Origin: Ceratodon purpureus
Lineage: Eukaryota; Streptophyta; Bryopsida; Pseudoditrichales; Ditrichaceae
Assembly (NCBI GenBank): GCA_014871385.1
Contig: CM026424.1
Coordinates: 13,854,892-13,918,891, forward strand
Reading direction: 5' to 3'
Length of the DNA stretch: 64,000 bases
Shown here piece by piece: positions 45,000-58,314 of the stretch (positions within the stretch are counted from its first letter, which is position 1; each line of letters opens with the position of its first letter). A model generated the notes under the pieces. It did not search any database. It saw nothing but the letters and a program-made list of their open reading frames with translations, and was not told the origin of the DNA. Position numbers and translations under genes: made by a program.

Positions 45000-45610
45000 G
45001 CCAATATTTTTCATACATACACATTGATAACAATTTTCATCCAATATACATTTTTCCATCTAGATGGGTTGCTGAAATTTTCTCATTCAAATGATAGTTA
45101 TCATCCATAATTCATTTTGCATCCAATATATTTTTTCATCCAAGCTTAATGAATTTCATCCGGTATCTATGACGTGGCAGGAGGTTCATCCATAGAATCC
45201 GCTTTTATCAAAAGTACCCTTCAAAATGAAAGGAAAATATACAATTCACACTTTAAAATTTTCTAGAGATTTTAGATTTAGAAAGATTGCGTCAAAAAAA
45301 TTTGTGATTCTTTATCTCATTGACATGAATAGACTTACCGTTTGGATTTTCAATTGGATTTTTTCTCCTTCCCAAGCCCCTATGGCTCAAACTTGGTGAG
45401 CGTATACTTAACTTCCACACCTATAGGAATTGATGACCCCCCACAAATCAAATGCGTTTGAAATGTATACTTTTTGGGCATAAAAACTTTGGAGTACTCT
45501 TGTGGGAGTGTCAAATAAAACTTCTACAATTACCTTAAACCTTATAATCTTGTAATGTGTATGGTGGATTATATTCAAATTTGGTTTACACCTTTTTGAT
45601 AAAATAGAAA
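45000..45610. repeat. Dispersed repeat, inverted partner of 4960-5690
   Basis: See the partner entry. The match runs from CATCCAATATAC/GGATGAAA-type units through GACGTGGCAG to CCAAATTTGG..TTATCA. Confidence 0.65.
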
Positions 45611-46276
45611 CAAGATCCTACAATTACATATTCAATTGAACGTTTAAATTTAGAAAAATGTGTTTCTATATTTAGAGATATGTTTTTGGCAATGCTTTTA
45701 GGGATTAACTCCAGAAGTTTATATCTCCATCATACCATATTTAGTGTTCTCTATAAAAGTTATGCATCCCACAACCTTTATTTAGCCGTTTTCAAAAACT
45801 CAAAGATACCACCATACAACTTATATTGAGAGTTAGAATTTTTTTTAAAAGAAACTTTATAATATTATATGTGTTCTATTCAAAAACATTGTTACAATAC
45901 CATTTTACTACCTCCTTGATATCCGTCACAATACCATGTCACAAAATCATCCATGTGTTACATCCGTACCTTTCATCCACACTTCTGTTCTATTTCCAAA
46001 GGTCCCCATGTTCCTTTCATGTTTTCAATTGATTCTCACTTTTCCAATGATCAATGCAATTCTTGATCTTTCTTTTGTTGCACTGCAACAATTTGTTTGT
46101 TTGTCTTACTTAAAAATTACGCAAATCTTACTTGTCATATGTGTGTCTTACATTAATTAACCACATTTTTCCAATGAGTCCAAGATCAAAATCCAATTCT
46201 AAGTATTATATGAGATATAGTTAAGTAAACGTGGAGATCCAAAATTTAGAAGTTTACATTGATGGAGGGATTCAAA
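45611..46276. other. AT-rich spacer, no gene
   Basis: No supported feature. Confidence 0.4.
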
Positions 46277-47861
46277 TGAATTTAATTAGTTTATACTTAT
46301 GAATTTAAACTTATTGATTTAAAATTATCAATTTAAACATGTCAATTCAAATTTATTTATTTAAATTGATTAATTTAAACTTGTTAATTTAAACTGATTA
46401 GCTTATGCTTATTATTTTAAACTTATTAAATTTGTATTTTTCAACATATAATATTCTTAGGAGGCAAAGCAAATTTAAAAATATTATTGACTTTATTTTT
46501 TGAAATGAAATTCATAGTTAATTGGTGATATGAATAAAGACATAATTGATTGTTTTTTTCAATAACCGTGTGCTAAAAATTGAAATCATTGAGGGACGTG
46601 GCAGATGCCTCTTTTCCTTCCCCTTCATACACAAAAGAACTTATTCAACCACGTTGTATTTTAAAAATAAAAAAATGATAAGAGTGGAAATTAAAAAATG
46701 AATGCGATGGATCAAATTACTTCAATGTCACATCTAACGCTCATTTTCTGCAATATGTCATCTAATGTCTTCTTCACATTGCTCAGCTCTGCACTGAGTG
46801 TATGTTGCTTTGCCGACAGCCCTCGCACGTCAGCCTTTAGACTCATGTGGTCCTCCTTTTTATCTTGAACAATTATCTACGTAGAGTCTTCGTATCTAAT
46901 TTCTCCTCTAGGGTTGTTTCATACTGGCCAAAGTAATATTAAGCCTTTGGTCTATTGCACTCAATTGGCTCTCAACCTGTGATGGTCTTCTTAGGGCGGT
47001 GCGTGAAGAGGAGAAGCCTTTTTAACAGAAAATTCTTGATAACAAAGGTAAATTGGACTACTATTCTCAAATTTTTTTAGGTTGGGTTTTTTTAACAACA
47101 TTACTGAGGATTATTTTGAGTTCTGGTTCAGAACCGTGTGATAAAACAATTAGGCATAATATGGAGTTGTGTTTTTGGCGTCGCCTCTATGGCCATGTGT
47201 CTGGAATAATTTATAACGACGCAACGGTTTGCGGCTCTTAAAACAATGATGAAAGCCAATGAGTCTAAGGTTAGCAACCTCAAGACGTGCACGGAGTTTC
47301 ATTTCAATGCTGTCAAAACACAGCTAAGTGCTATGAGAAGCCCTTTCAATGTTGTTGAGAGTCAACTAAGTGCTATGAACCAAAGGCTTAATACTACTTT
47401 AGCCACTATGAAACAACTTTATAATTAGATGTGACATTGAAGTAATTTGATCCATCGCATTCATTTTTTAATTTCCACTCTTATCATTTTTTTATTTTTA
47501 AAATACAACGTGGTTGAATAAGTTCTTTTGTGTATGAAGGGGAAGGAAAAGAGGCATCTGCCACGTCCCTCAATGATTTCAATTTTTAGCACACGGTTAT
47601 TGAAAAAAACAATCAATTATGTCTTTATTCATATCGCCAATTAACTATGAATTTCATTTCAAAAAATAAAGTCAATAATATTTTTAAATTTGCTTTGCCT
47701 CCTAAGAATCCTATATGTTGAAAAATACAAATTTAATAAGTTCAAAATAATAAGCATAAGCTAATCAGTTTAAATTAACAAGTTTAAATTAATCAATTTA
47801 AATAAATAAATTTGAATTGATATGTTTAAACTAATACGTTTAAATTGATAAGTTTAAATTT
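46277..47861. mobile_element. Foldback element with ~440-bp inverted arms
   Basis: The left arm (about 46277-46744) and right arm (about 47424-47861) are near-perfect inverse copies. Shared stretches include AGGGACGTGGCAGATGCC, AACCGTGTGCTAAAAATTG and GGAGGCAAAGCAAATTT. The outer ~150 bp of each arm are ATTTAAAC-rich subrepeats. The ~680-bp centre is not AT-rich and contains a coding-like stretch on the plus strand at 47246-47428 (repeated QLSAM segments). It may be a captured host fragment. Outer ends and target duplication could not be fixed. Confidence 0.78.
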
Positions 47862-48458
47862 ATTTAATTATAAAATCTTTGTTGTTGTCTTATATATCCA
47901 AACGTTAGATTTAAGCACTATAGAATCACATAGCTCAAAATGGGCTGTGAACCTTTTTAGGCAACGAAAGGCAACCTTTAAAAATACATTTTTAATATTT
48001 TGGAAGTTTAATAATCTTGTAGAATTCAATTTTTTAAAAATCTTTATATCTATAATTTTTTATAAAACTTTTTATGCACAAATTATTGCCTAAACACTCC
48101 ACATAATGGACTCTAATGCAAAGTACAAATTGCAGCCAATGAAGTCTAAGTATAACATCCAAAATCTTTTGAAGATGTTGCCGAGATAAATTTATCCCAT
48201 CCAAGGCTTGAGGATGGAAGATCCTTTATATTCTTTTGCCCCAAGAAATACACCCAAAATTTTAGATTTTGATTCAAAATCCATGACATTGTATTAAATT
48301 ATGTTTATGATTTTTTTCTTTTTCAACATTTCAAGTTACGCCGGTACAAAATTCTTATCATTCACTTTTAGAATATTTTTTTCTTGAATTTTACATTAGC
48401 CTTCAAAAATTGCCCTTAAAGCTCTATGAAAAGTAAACCCTTACTTATTGCAGACTCA
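47862..48458. other. AT-rich spacer, no gene
   Basis: No supported feature. Confidence 0.4.
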
Positions 48459-48932
48459 GGCCCTCTTTACACTAAAAACCAAAAGTCATGGAGAAAATCA
48501 GCCAAGGGCTATGGTCTATTCTTGAGAAGATCAACTCTAAATTTGACATCTTTTGGATATAGTGTAAAGTGAGAAGGAGTCTAAAAACAATGTGATGAAT
48601 TTTTTAATGCATCTTCTAATATAGAATTATGAATAATTATTAAAAAAATGAAAATGATTGGATGTGAGAATTTTGGCCAAATGGCCTCCCGGATTTTTAG
48701 TTAGGCCCACTTTTTAAGGTAGGCTCGACTAAAAATCCGGGAGTCCTCAAAGATGTGCCTTTTTGCTGCTACCAAAGACAAAAGTGATGTCCATGTCATT
48801 TTCTCCTCGTTTCGTCTCTTGGGCTGAAATTTTGGGTTTGAAGTGACATTTATTGGTCTTCTCAATTTCTAGGCATGTCATTGGCTGAGAATTCTTTTCT
48901 CACGGCCTTTCACCTCTAGTGTAAAAGTGGCC
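48459..48932. mobile_element. Inverted-repeat MITE candidate (474 bp)
   Basis: Ends GGCCCTCTTTACACTA and TAGTGTAAAAGTGGCC are imperfect inverse copies. The centre contains a second dyad (CTCCCGGATTTTTAGT at about 48686 and ACTAAAAATCCGGGAG at about 48729). No clear target duplication. Confidence 0.5.
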
Positions 48933-51900
48933 TCATTCTCTAATGGTTCCTATAACATTTTGGTTCTTATTTTTAAGGTTGTTCAAAACAAAAATAAGTA
49001 CATGAAATTATCAAATTTTGAATGTATAAGAAAATGTTTCTAAATGTTATTCTAAATGTAGATGGTCCTTCTAAATGTGGATGCTCCTTTGCCTTTGCAA
49101 ATTATCTATTGCAATTTCAATGGAAGTTTGAATGGTACATCTTCTCTTCATAATTTTAACAATTGAACATATCTTCGTGTTTTAAGGTGACATTTGAGAG
49201 ATTGACTTGTGGACCCATGCACATGGTATTTCAAATTCACAAATGCCAAGTTTAGGCTGCACTCCATTGCTATGAGGGAAACTGGAGACTGATTTTTTAA
49301 AGTTAGTTCAATATTTAACTATTAACTTCTTAATCACAGAATGTGGGACATACCAGGGGTAACTTTAGGAATATCCAGGTTTTAAGGCCAAGCAATCACT
49401 GGCCAAGTAATTTAGAACAGACATGAGGCGGAAGTGAATCCCTCATCAAAACCCTCAGTTGGGCCAATCTGGTATTTGACCAACCATTTTGTCGTAACTA
49501 GCAGCTGGTTGTGTGTTTTACATGGTTGCAAAAGGAGAAAGAAACAAAGCCCAATTTGTGAAATTGTAAAATGTTGATTTAATCAGTGGGCGCGTGGAGC
49601 TCTAAAATCTAAATCCCAGAAGGGGGATCCTGATTTGGTCCAGATTATGTTTTGACTGAGGGCTTCCAGCATTTTTGCGTTGACATTCTCTTTTGCATTG
49701 AGTATGTGGAACCATCACTTGATTGAGTTTTGCAAACTTTTGTGAAGTCCACTAGATATAATTCAACATTACTACAGTTACAAACACAAAGCATGCAAGA
49801 AGCACAAAGATGCTGTATACAAATTCCAGTCAAACTTCTAGTGGGAAACCAGGTATGCTGAAGCACCTGAGCAAGGTGTTTAGAATGAGTGAAATGCAAT
49901 TGGCAATCTGATCGGAATCTCCAGGAGTTAATCATGAAAGAGAAATAATACAGTAATAGGCTAGTCATGCATGTTGATACAACCACATGGCTAGGGCTTC
50001 AACACCAAATAGAATGGTTGATTATCACACAATTGATACAAATGTTTCTAAAAATGAACATCCAAAATTGCAGCATAAGATACTTTTAGTGTCTCAAAAA
50101 TGTCTTAAATTTTGTCCAATTTGATATGTTGGAAGAATGTCTTAAAAATCACCTTGTAATATGTAGAAAAAAGTGTCTTCAATTATGTCAAAGTAATAGT
50201 ATCAAACAACAAACGCTAGAATTCATTTAATCTCTAAAGGATTATTGTATGTTCAACTGATAGTCCTAATTTTAGGCATGTTTCTACAATGACAACATAG
50301 TATGTGATTTTCTCAATTTTCTTATAGACATAGGTAATAAGAAGAACTTCATGTCATCATCATAATTTTTTTCCTTAGGTCTTTAAGAAAAAATTAGGCT
50401 CCTGAAGCCATTTTTCCTTGCAAAGGGGTTACTGTTTCGATTTTTTTGCTGCACCTCTTTATTACCTTAGACATTTTTTATATAAGCTACTAGCTTGTTT
50501 GTCTTTGAAATTGTCAAAAAAAGACCTAGTCCATAGTGGATATACTGCCTCTGTTTCACAAAAAAACCATGGTTTCTATATAAACTTTGTACCAAAATAA
50601 AACCATGGTTTCAACAGATGCTTGCAATAACATGAAACTGTAGACTTGTTTTAATGGGCTTTAGCACTTAATGGGCCCAGCTGTAGTTGAATTTGTGGTT
50701 ACTGTGGAATCCATTGCTTCTCGCAATCCAATCACATTCCATTTATTTAGAAAGTGCATCACTGTTCTTAATCACCTTTTTTGATAAGAATGCAAAAAAA
50801 ATAAAATCAAAAATCCTTTATTAATGGATTTTTCAATGAAGAGAAAATGGATTTGTCAATGAATTTTTTTAAAAGATCACAAATTCACCAAAAACTTCAC
50901 ACAATTAGTTTGCAATAAAATTTGCTTCGTCAAAAACTTTAACACTAGAAAATTAATTTTAATTATTTCAAATAACTCTAAAACCCAAATTGGATACAAA
51001 AGAACTTTAGGAATGAATAAAGTCTTTATTCAAAAAATTGGGAAGTAGTTCTATATCATCAGTTACATATGCCCTGCAGACTTAGGAGTTAAAATATTCC
51101 TTAAACACCTATGTGCAATGAAGGCTTTACATGACAAGTTTGAAATGAATGGTAAGTTATAAATTAAATTTGTATAAAATATTACATGTAAAATAGTATT
51201 CATATATTAAATATTATAAATTTTTAATGTAAAATATACTCTTTAAATGAGTCTTAAGATATATCTTCTAAAGTGCGTCAAAAGGTATGTCAATTTCTTG
51301 TCACAATGGTTGTCTTCATGCAAATTGTTACAGTTACTACTTCCTTTAAGAAATTCTACTATCCTAAAAACATAAAATAGTTTAATCCCTAAACAATCAT
51401 TGTCCTAGAATGTGCATTTTGAAATTTCGAGTAGGTTCCTAGTTAAGATATCAGTTTTTGGTATGGCTTTTTCAATTTTTTTTTATAGACGGTGGGAATT
51501 GCCGGAGCTTTGTGGGAATATAATTTTTTTTACACAAAATGTTTTTTGTACAAATTTCTTTTAAAAAAAATTATGGTGCCCAAAGCAATTTTTACTACTT
51601 CTTGGGGTAGCTCCAAAATTTTGATAAACCCTTCAACTACCTCAAGAAGCAAATTTTTCTCATCTTTCTTGGTGAAGCTGAAAGAAACTTTTTCTACATC
51701 ACATAAAAGATAGAGATTTTGATTTTTTTTTCTCTTTTTTTCTATGTCAAGAATAGACATAAACCTTTGTTTTGACTGCATGAATTTGTATTTTAACAAA
51801 ATATGGTTTATTAAAAATATAGATTGAGGATTAGCAATAACATGAACCCATGTTCCTTATATAATTTTTTTTCACAATCCTACACCTTTTTTTAATCTAA

Positions 51901-52625
51901 AATTTGGTGCTAAGTAACTAACACTATGTACATTATACTAATACAAAACCTCCAACTTGTATCGTGCAAAACATTTACACAAAAAAAAATCAAGGTTTAC
52001 TGATCCTATTTGAAAATGATAAAAGAAAACAATGTTTCTTACTTCAAACCCTATAATCTTTTAATCCACGCGGTCAATTTTATTAAAAAGTTTTGTGCAC
52101 GATCCTCTAGAAGTCTTTAATTAGGTCCTATGGTTATACATGCAAATAAATATTTGGTTTTGGTTTGTTTACTTTTACCTCATAAATGGCAATTTTTTGG
52201 AATGTTTTTGATGAGAAATGGTCACCGCTCAATAGGGATAAAGTTCATTTTAAGTCACTAAAATATTTTAAAATAAATTTTAATTATGCCTTAAAATAAT
52301 TCTTAAAACATCGTCATGTTTGGTAGTGTTTGATTTTCATAGAAGGCATAACATAATGCACTTTAGATAATTTCCAACTTGAATGGAAACTTGCCAAATT
52401 GTGAGGGTGATCATAATCTAAATCTACCTTAAGATCATTTTACTTACTTGTATGTTAAGCCAACCTAATCCGAAGCATTTCAGCAATTAACACACTTTGT
52501 GTTAATAATTAGAATTACTTTTTTATTAGGTCATGTTAGCAAAAAATAAAATAAAAAATCATTCTAATGCACTTAATGATATGTTTTTTGAACACCATAT
52601 AAATCTCTTATAAATTTTAAGATGT
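48933..52625. other. Gene-poor AT-rich desert
   Basis: No gene was recognised across 3.7 kb. Around 50549-50580 a CTGCCTCTGTTTCAC piece resembles one end of a Stowaway MITE, without a partner. Confidence 0.45.
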
Positions 52626-52629
52626 TTAA

Positions 52630-53558
52630 CCCCTAAGTGCCCAGGAAAGCCGAAATGACTTTTTGCTGTTTCGGCTAGTCTAGATAAAGGGGTTAAAATG
52701 GATATTTTTGCCTAAGATTTTTACTGGATGCTCCATGTACTGCAAAGTGTATGTGGTAAAATTTGCAAAGCCAAATTCCAATTTGAAGACCTTCATCTAG
52801 AAATTTTAGGTTTCAAGTCCAAAACGGGCAGCTTAAAATTAGGCTTTTTTTTAAAAAAAATTCTTGGAATATGTTCATAACCAAACCACCACTCAAATTC
52901 TAAAGAGACCCAAGTCAAAAAATATACCAATTTTACAAGGGCAGCCTCTAAAAATTACAAAGACAAGCTTCAATATTTACAGTAATTTTTGAATTACTTC
53001 TTTCAAAATTCGTCAAAATTTGAGATTTTGAAATTTTTTTTAAAAAAAAATCTCAAAAATCAAAAACTTATAAATGCACCTAATCACCGTTCAGATTTTT
53101 CTAAAACCAAATATACGTGACCTCATGCATGTTTTACTATATCAATGTTTTCAGACCTGCTTCCAGAAAACAATTTTTATGAGAGCCAAAAAAAGGAATA
53201 AGTCTCTCAAATTTTCCATGGAGGTACTCAACTTGATTACCTACATGGAAAAAAATATGGGCAAAATGTTTGGGGTAACAATCTTCAACTCCCCCTTTGC
53301 ACCATTTTGACTATGTCACTCAGCCAATGCCCAAAAAAAGTTTTGCTGCAACTTTGAATATTATAATCTCTAAGATGGTAAACATCCAACGGCTGAAAAT
53401 TTTATCAGTACTTTTGAAGAAGGTCTAGTGAAAGATCTTACGGCTGGATGTCAAAAAAAAAACAAATTTGTTTGGTTCAAATTGTTGTTTCTACAAGGTG
53501 GTCAAAAATCACTGTTTTGGAGGTTTTGAGACCCAAAACATGCTTGGGCACTTAGGGG
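52630..53558. mobile_element. TTAA-flanked inverted-repeat element, copy B (929 bp)
   Basis: Terminal repeats CCCCTAAGTGCCCA and TGGGCACTTAGGGG are perfect inverse copies, flanked by TTAA at 52626-52629 and 53559-53562. It is related to copy C throughout (shared TTTTGCCTAA, ACTGGATGCTCC, GTGTATGTGGTAAAATTT). No convincing ORF. Confidence 0.85.
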
Positions 53559-53562
53559 TTAA

Positions 53563-54217
53563 CATAGATATGCGCAATTGGAGCATAAACTTTCATGTTT
53601 ACCTTGTACACATTCTTGTTTACATTATCTATTAGAATATCATGATTTTCTTGGATTCAGAGTGTTTGGAAATAGGCTAATGTTCAGGATTATGCTCGTA
53701 TACGGTACATTTGTTTTGATTATAGACATCATGGCACCTCAGTATGTAGGACATGACAAACTCAACACTGCCTCTCACCGCAATTTATCAAAGTTGGATA
53801 CTCACTTTGCAAGGGATCAAAGGAGAGCAGTATGAGTTGTTCACAGGTGTCTATAAACAACCCAGAGTCATGCTGAGAAGTACATTACCCTGCATTCCTG
53901 CTACTCCCAAAATGCAGGCAATGCAGCTCACGCTGTCCCAGCCTGCATGCTACTGAAATATGCAAACAACACCAGTAACTGTAATTTACTACTAACTATT
54001 CACAAACCCAAGTCAGGAGTGACAATGTGGTCGTCTCCAGATAAACTCAACATGAAATATTCTTTTCTCCTCCTGGAATGATTGTAGCTACTCGAAAAAT
54101 CCGTTTGGAATGTCAACCTGGATGAAACAGAACCCCAGTTTTACGAAGCCACGGTTCCTAATTCATGTGCTTCCACTCAATACAATTTCTCATTGATGCC
54201 CAACTCACCTCTGATTA
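53563..54217. other. Spacer, no gene
   Basis: Less AT-rich around 53740-54000, but no gene could be built. Confidence 0.4.
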
Positions 54218-54510
54218 GGGGTAGAATGTCCTTAAACCGCAAACTTAAGCATTTGGGTATAGGTGTGGGGCTCTTATGTATTTTCTGAAAATTTTCATCA
54301 AAGGTAGAACAAGAATGATGCTGAAGGCAATTTTTTTCGGAATTAAATAGCAAAAATCCAATTTATTATGAATTTTGTAAGTGAAAAGTGTCCCAGACCT
54401 TAAACCGCAAAGATGCTGAAATGTACAAAAGAGGTACATCTGATTTTTTAAAATCTAGAAATCAAGCCTGATCGGTTTAAGGACATTTGCGGTTTAAGGA
54501 CATTCTACCC
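54218..54510. mobile_element. Inverted-repeat MITE (293 bp)
   Basis: Terminal repeats GGTAGAATGTCCTTAAACCG and its inverse (ending TTCTACCC at 54510) match over about 25 bp. The motif CTTAAACCGCAAA recurs internally at about 54400. Flanks are TTA on the left and TAA on the right; the target duplication is uncertain. Confidence 0.75.
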
Positions 54511-54513
54511 TAA

Positions 54514-55358
54514 ACATTTTTAAAACAAGAGGAGTTTGGGTGGATGAAGGCATCCCCAAGAGGATTATTAGGCTCAGATACCAACAACTTGGCCTTGGAG
54601 GAGAGGGCATCCATGTCATCCATTCCTTAAGCCAGGGGATAAGTAGCATCCCCATCTCTCATCCTGTGCCTAATTGGCGCTTAATGCGCCTAATACAGAC
54701 AAGACATGCTCAATCAACACTGCTTTCATTTAATATGGATTGGAACCTTTCAGCACCATTTCACACGTTACCACTCATTCATCCATCCACTCCAGAGTCC
54801 AAACTCCACAGCACTCCTTCACTGTAGGTTGACGGATGAACCTATGAGATCATTCGTTTTACCTCTTATCCTGGGTTTGGGAACGGTGATTAGCTTTGTG
54901 AGGACTATGTGTTGTTCCACTATTTAAAAGTTGACAATGCTGTTTGCTTTGCACTAGAATCGTTCCTCAACTTTAAAATGAAATAAATTTAACATTTAAA
55001 CGCAGAGTTTTGACAGAGGTTTTGTTATGTAAGATAGTTATAAGGGTGTCAGGCGAATTTATTTGAATATAGTAGCTTCAAATTAATCGCTTCAATCATC
55101 TGTATCTCATTCAATACTTGGAGTTAGCATTTGATTTTGGGTTTGGGCTTCTTGGTAAGGTTTTATTAAGAAATATAAGATGTATTTATCATAAAAAAGA
55201 CCGTTAATCAATGTCTCATGGACTTAACTTAGTGATGGAACAAACAAACACTTTTGGCATTGGTCTGTTTTGATGCCAAGAGTGATGGCCTTCTTCTTGC
55301 TCATAAATGGGTTATACTAAGAAATGACTTTTGATAATGAGAATAAGAAGATTTTTAG
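54514..55358. other. Spacer, no gene
   Basis: No supported feature. Confidence 0.4.
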
Positions 55359-55362
55359 TTAA

Positions 55363-56288
55363 CCCCTAAAGGTTCTGGAAATCCAAAATGGCTCTTGGCT
55401 ATTTTGGGCAGCCTAGATGGAAGGGTTAAAAGTAATATTTTTGCCTAATAATTTTACTGGATGCTCCTTGTATTGCAAGGTGTATGTGGTAAAATTTTCA
55501 AAGCCAATTTTCACTTTTAGAATCTTCATCTAGAAATTTTAGGTTTCAAGCCCAAAACGGGCAATTAAAAATTATGCTTTTTTAGATTTTTTTTTTTGGA
55601 AATGTGTTCATAACCAATTCACTACTCAAAATCCAAAGTGGCCTATGTCAAAAAGCTTACCAATTTTACAAGGGCAGCCTCCAAAAATTACAAAAAACAA
55701 CCTTCACAATTTTTGGTAATTTTACAGTTTTTTCTTTCAAAATTTTTCAAAATTTGAAATTTAGGAATTTTTCAAATTTTGTTTTCCAATAATTCAAAAA
55801 CGCATAGAAATAACTTTTAACTGTTCACTTTTATAAAAACCAAAACAATTTAACGTTATTTTCGTTTTAACATATTGTGGTTTTTTTACCTTCTTTTGAA
55901 AAATAATTTGCATGAAGGCCAAAAAAGCGTAATGAGACTCTAAAATTTTGTACGGAGGTGCCCAACTTAGTTACCTACATGGAAAAAAATATGAGCAAAA
56001 TGTTTGGGGTAACAATAATCAAGTCTCCTTGGCACCATTTAGAGTATGCCTTTCGCACAAAGCCAAAAAAAGAGAGCTCTAAACTTTGAACATTATAATC
56101 TCACAAATGATAAAGATCCAACGGTTGAAATTTTACAGGGTATTAGTGTGGATAGTTAGGTTCAAGATCTTATGGTTGGATGTATCAAAAAGTAAAAAAA
56201 AAAAGAATCATACTCCAACTTCTACAAGGTTGTCAAAAATCACAGTTTTTTGTTTTCGAGGTCCAAAAACGGCTTGAACCTTTAAGGG
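55363..56288. mobile_element. TTAA-flanked inverted-repeat element, copy C (926 bp)
   Basis: Ends CCCCTAAAGGTTC and GAACCTTTAAGGG, with TTAA at 55359-55362 and 56289-56292. It matches copy B along most of its length, including the internal AGGGCAGCCTCCAAAAATTAC stretch in shortened form. No ORF. Confidence 0.85.
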
Positions 56289-56402
56289 TTAAGTCAAGAG
56301 TACAAAACTCTTTAGATTTTTCTTGATATAATATTTTTTAAATTCTGATTCCAAGTATTAAATATTGAGTTTGGTTCATTTTATGGCATCTTCTGACTTT
56401 AA

Positions 56403-57334
56403 CTCCTAAAGTTCCTTGACTATGTTTCACCTAAAAACGCTTCAAAACTCCCATTTCCAATGTACAAACCATGAATGACTAAAAAATCATTATTTTCTAA
56501 TCCTAACCGTAAGATCTTCAAGTTTCAACTAGATTATTGTAGTAGATAGCTCAATAAATTTCATCATAATCGACCATAGAGATTAGAAGATTATAGCAGT
56601 TGAAATTTGAAAATAAACTTTTTTGACACAATTTTTGACTAGGTCGACACACTCTAACTTTTTTTTTCTTAGGTTTTTTTGCATCATGGATTATGAAGTT
56701 TTTGGTGCATGACAGAGAGAAGTGAGTTAGCTGATTGTATAAAAAAAACTACACACAAAAGACAAGTGTAGAATATCGAAAACAATATTTTTATTAAGTT
56801 GAATACACAAGAACGCTAAATCTTATTTCTTTCCTAGAAATTCCATTACGGTATAAAGTCCCAATCCAAACGGTCAATGTAAAGATTGATGTTGATATTT
56901 TAAGTGAAAAAAAGAAAAAACCTAAAAACATATTTTTTCTAATTTTTATGAAAGAAAGAAGAAGTTTTTTTAATACACTTCACGAAACTGTGAGAAAATT
57001 TTGATATTTTGTGGAGTGAACATTATGCACTCAAAGTCGTTTTTTTTTTTCGGAAACCTGAAAGATGACATCATGAAGTATTTATATAAATATTCTCAGA
57101 GGTAATTGATATATTTAGCATGGCTGCCCAAATTGCCTCTCGAACAGTTTTTTCCACATTGGGTACCATAACTATTTTTATAAATGTCTGATTGAAAAAA
57201 AATTAGATTCCCTCAAAGTTCTTGTTATGGCCTACATTCACAAAAAGTTTCAAAAAATCTCAACTTCAATTGAAGTTACAGGTACATGCCCAAATTCTTT
57301 AAAAGCCCATTCTAGGACAATGGTCCTTTAGGGG
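56403..57334. mobile_element. TTAA-flanked inverted-repeat element, copy D (932 bp)
   Basis: Ends CTCCTAAAGTTCC and GGTCCTTTAGGGG, with TTAA at 56399-56402 and 57335-57338. It matches copy A (2826-3756) throughout. It starts only ~110 bp after copy C. Confidence 0.82.
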
Positions 57335-57449
57335 TTAAACTACTTCTAAATGTCAGAGCTTCCCAAAGGAGACTTCTCATTTTTCAAGCGAGAGGCCTTG
57401 ACATGACTCTTATTATTTATTTATTTATTTATATTTATTTTTTTGGTTT

Positions 57450-57480
57450 GTTTTTGTTTTTGTTTTTGTTTTTGTTTTTG
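57450..57480 (+). repeat. (TTTTTG)n microsatellite
   Basis: Five consecutive hexamer units inside a T-rich stretch. Confidence 0.9.
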
Positions 57481-57803
57481 TTTCCTTTGGCTCTCGAACT
57501 CTTGCATAAAGAGGCCCTGAAGAGGCCACACGAGAGGCTACTGTTTGGCCTCCGCAGTTCATTTATGGCAAAATAAAAAGAAAAAGAGGAAAAACCATTC
57601 TCGCCATCTGCTGCAGCACCTGCACGAGTCAGCTTCGACAGAAGCAATCTCTAGTTGCGCCTCCTGCACTACAAACTGCATGCATGCGCATCAGTGTCTG
57701 TCGGACACAAGTACTACTTTGACATTCTGAAACACTGCTGTCTCTAAGTACACCGAGATACACTATTCAGCAGACCAAGATCTCGTATCACAGCACTCCC
57801 CTC

Positions 57804-58311
57804 TCACCTTAATTTTCTGAATACAATCTCAGCTGTCTGCAATGCCAAGCTCCAATAAATCCTCCAGTGTGATCCCGCAACTTGAGAAGACAATTGTGTC
57901 ACACTATTTCTCCACTGAAACACAATGATAATACAGAAGAAGGAAATCAAGGAATGCACACACAAAACCGTCACTGTACTCAGAAGCAATGCAATTGGTA
58001 GGTTACAGCGACTCAAATGTGTGTCTCTTGTGAATGATATCTGTTTAAGGAACAGTAATGTTGTTGAGTACGCATCCAAGGCTGTATGATGAATATACTG
58101 TTACGAATTTCCGAACTGTTCAGAAACCTTCTAATATGCACCACATGATGTCATGAAGTACCCTCTGCCGGTGGATCGATGATGTGATAACATACTCACC
58201 AAGTGGCGAGCCCAGGCTACCCCAGAAACGACAGCCCAGAAAAAACAAGAGAGGAGACACTATTTCTAGTAAAAGCGTCATAAAAAGCACGACGAGCAAA
58301 TGGCACAGCCG
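57804..58311 (-). CDS. Candidate small membrane protein, partial model
   Basis: On the minus strand, two hydrophobic exons can be joined in phase. The segment ending GSPL (58311 down to 58201) is followed by a strong donor GGTGAGTAT. An acceptor CATCATACAG precedes LDAYSTTLLFLKQIS (58083 down to 57804, ending EIVFRKLR). The result has two to three hydrophobic helices, for example VVLFMTLLLEIVSPLLFFLG and PIALLLSTVTVLCV. The first exon has no ATG start before an upstream stop, so further 5' exons would be needed. I recognise no family. This could be chance. Confidence 0.3.
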
Positions 58312-58314
58312 CAC

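Noticed and set aside
53578-53956. Two overlapping plus-strand ORFs
   Set aside because: No motif, no codon bias and no splice context.
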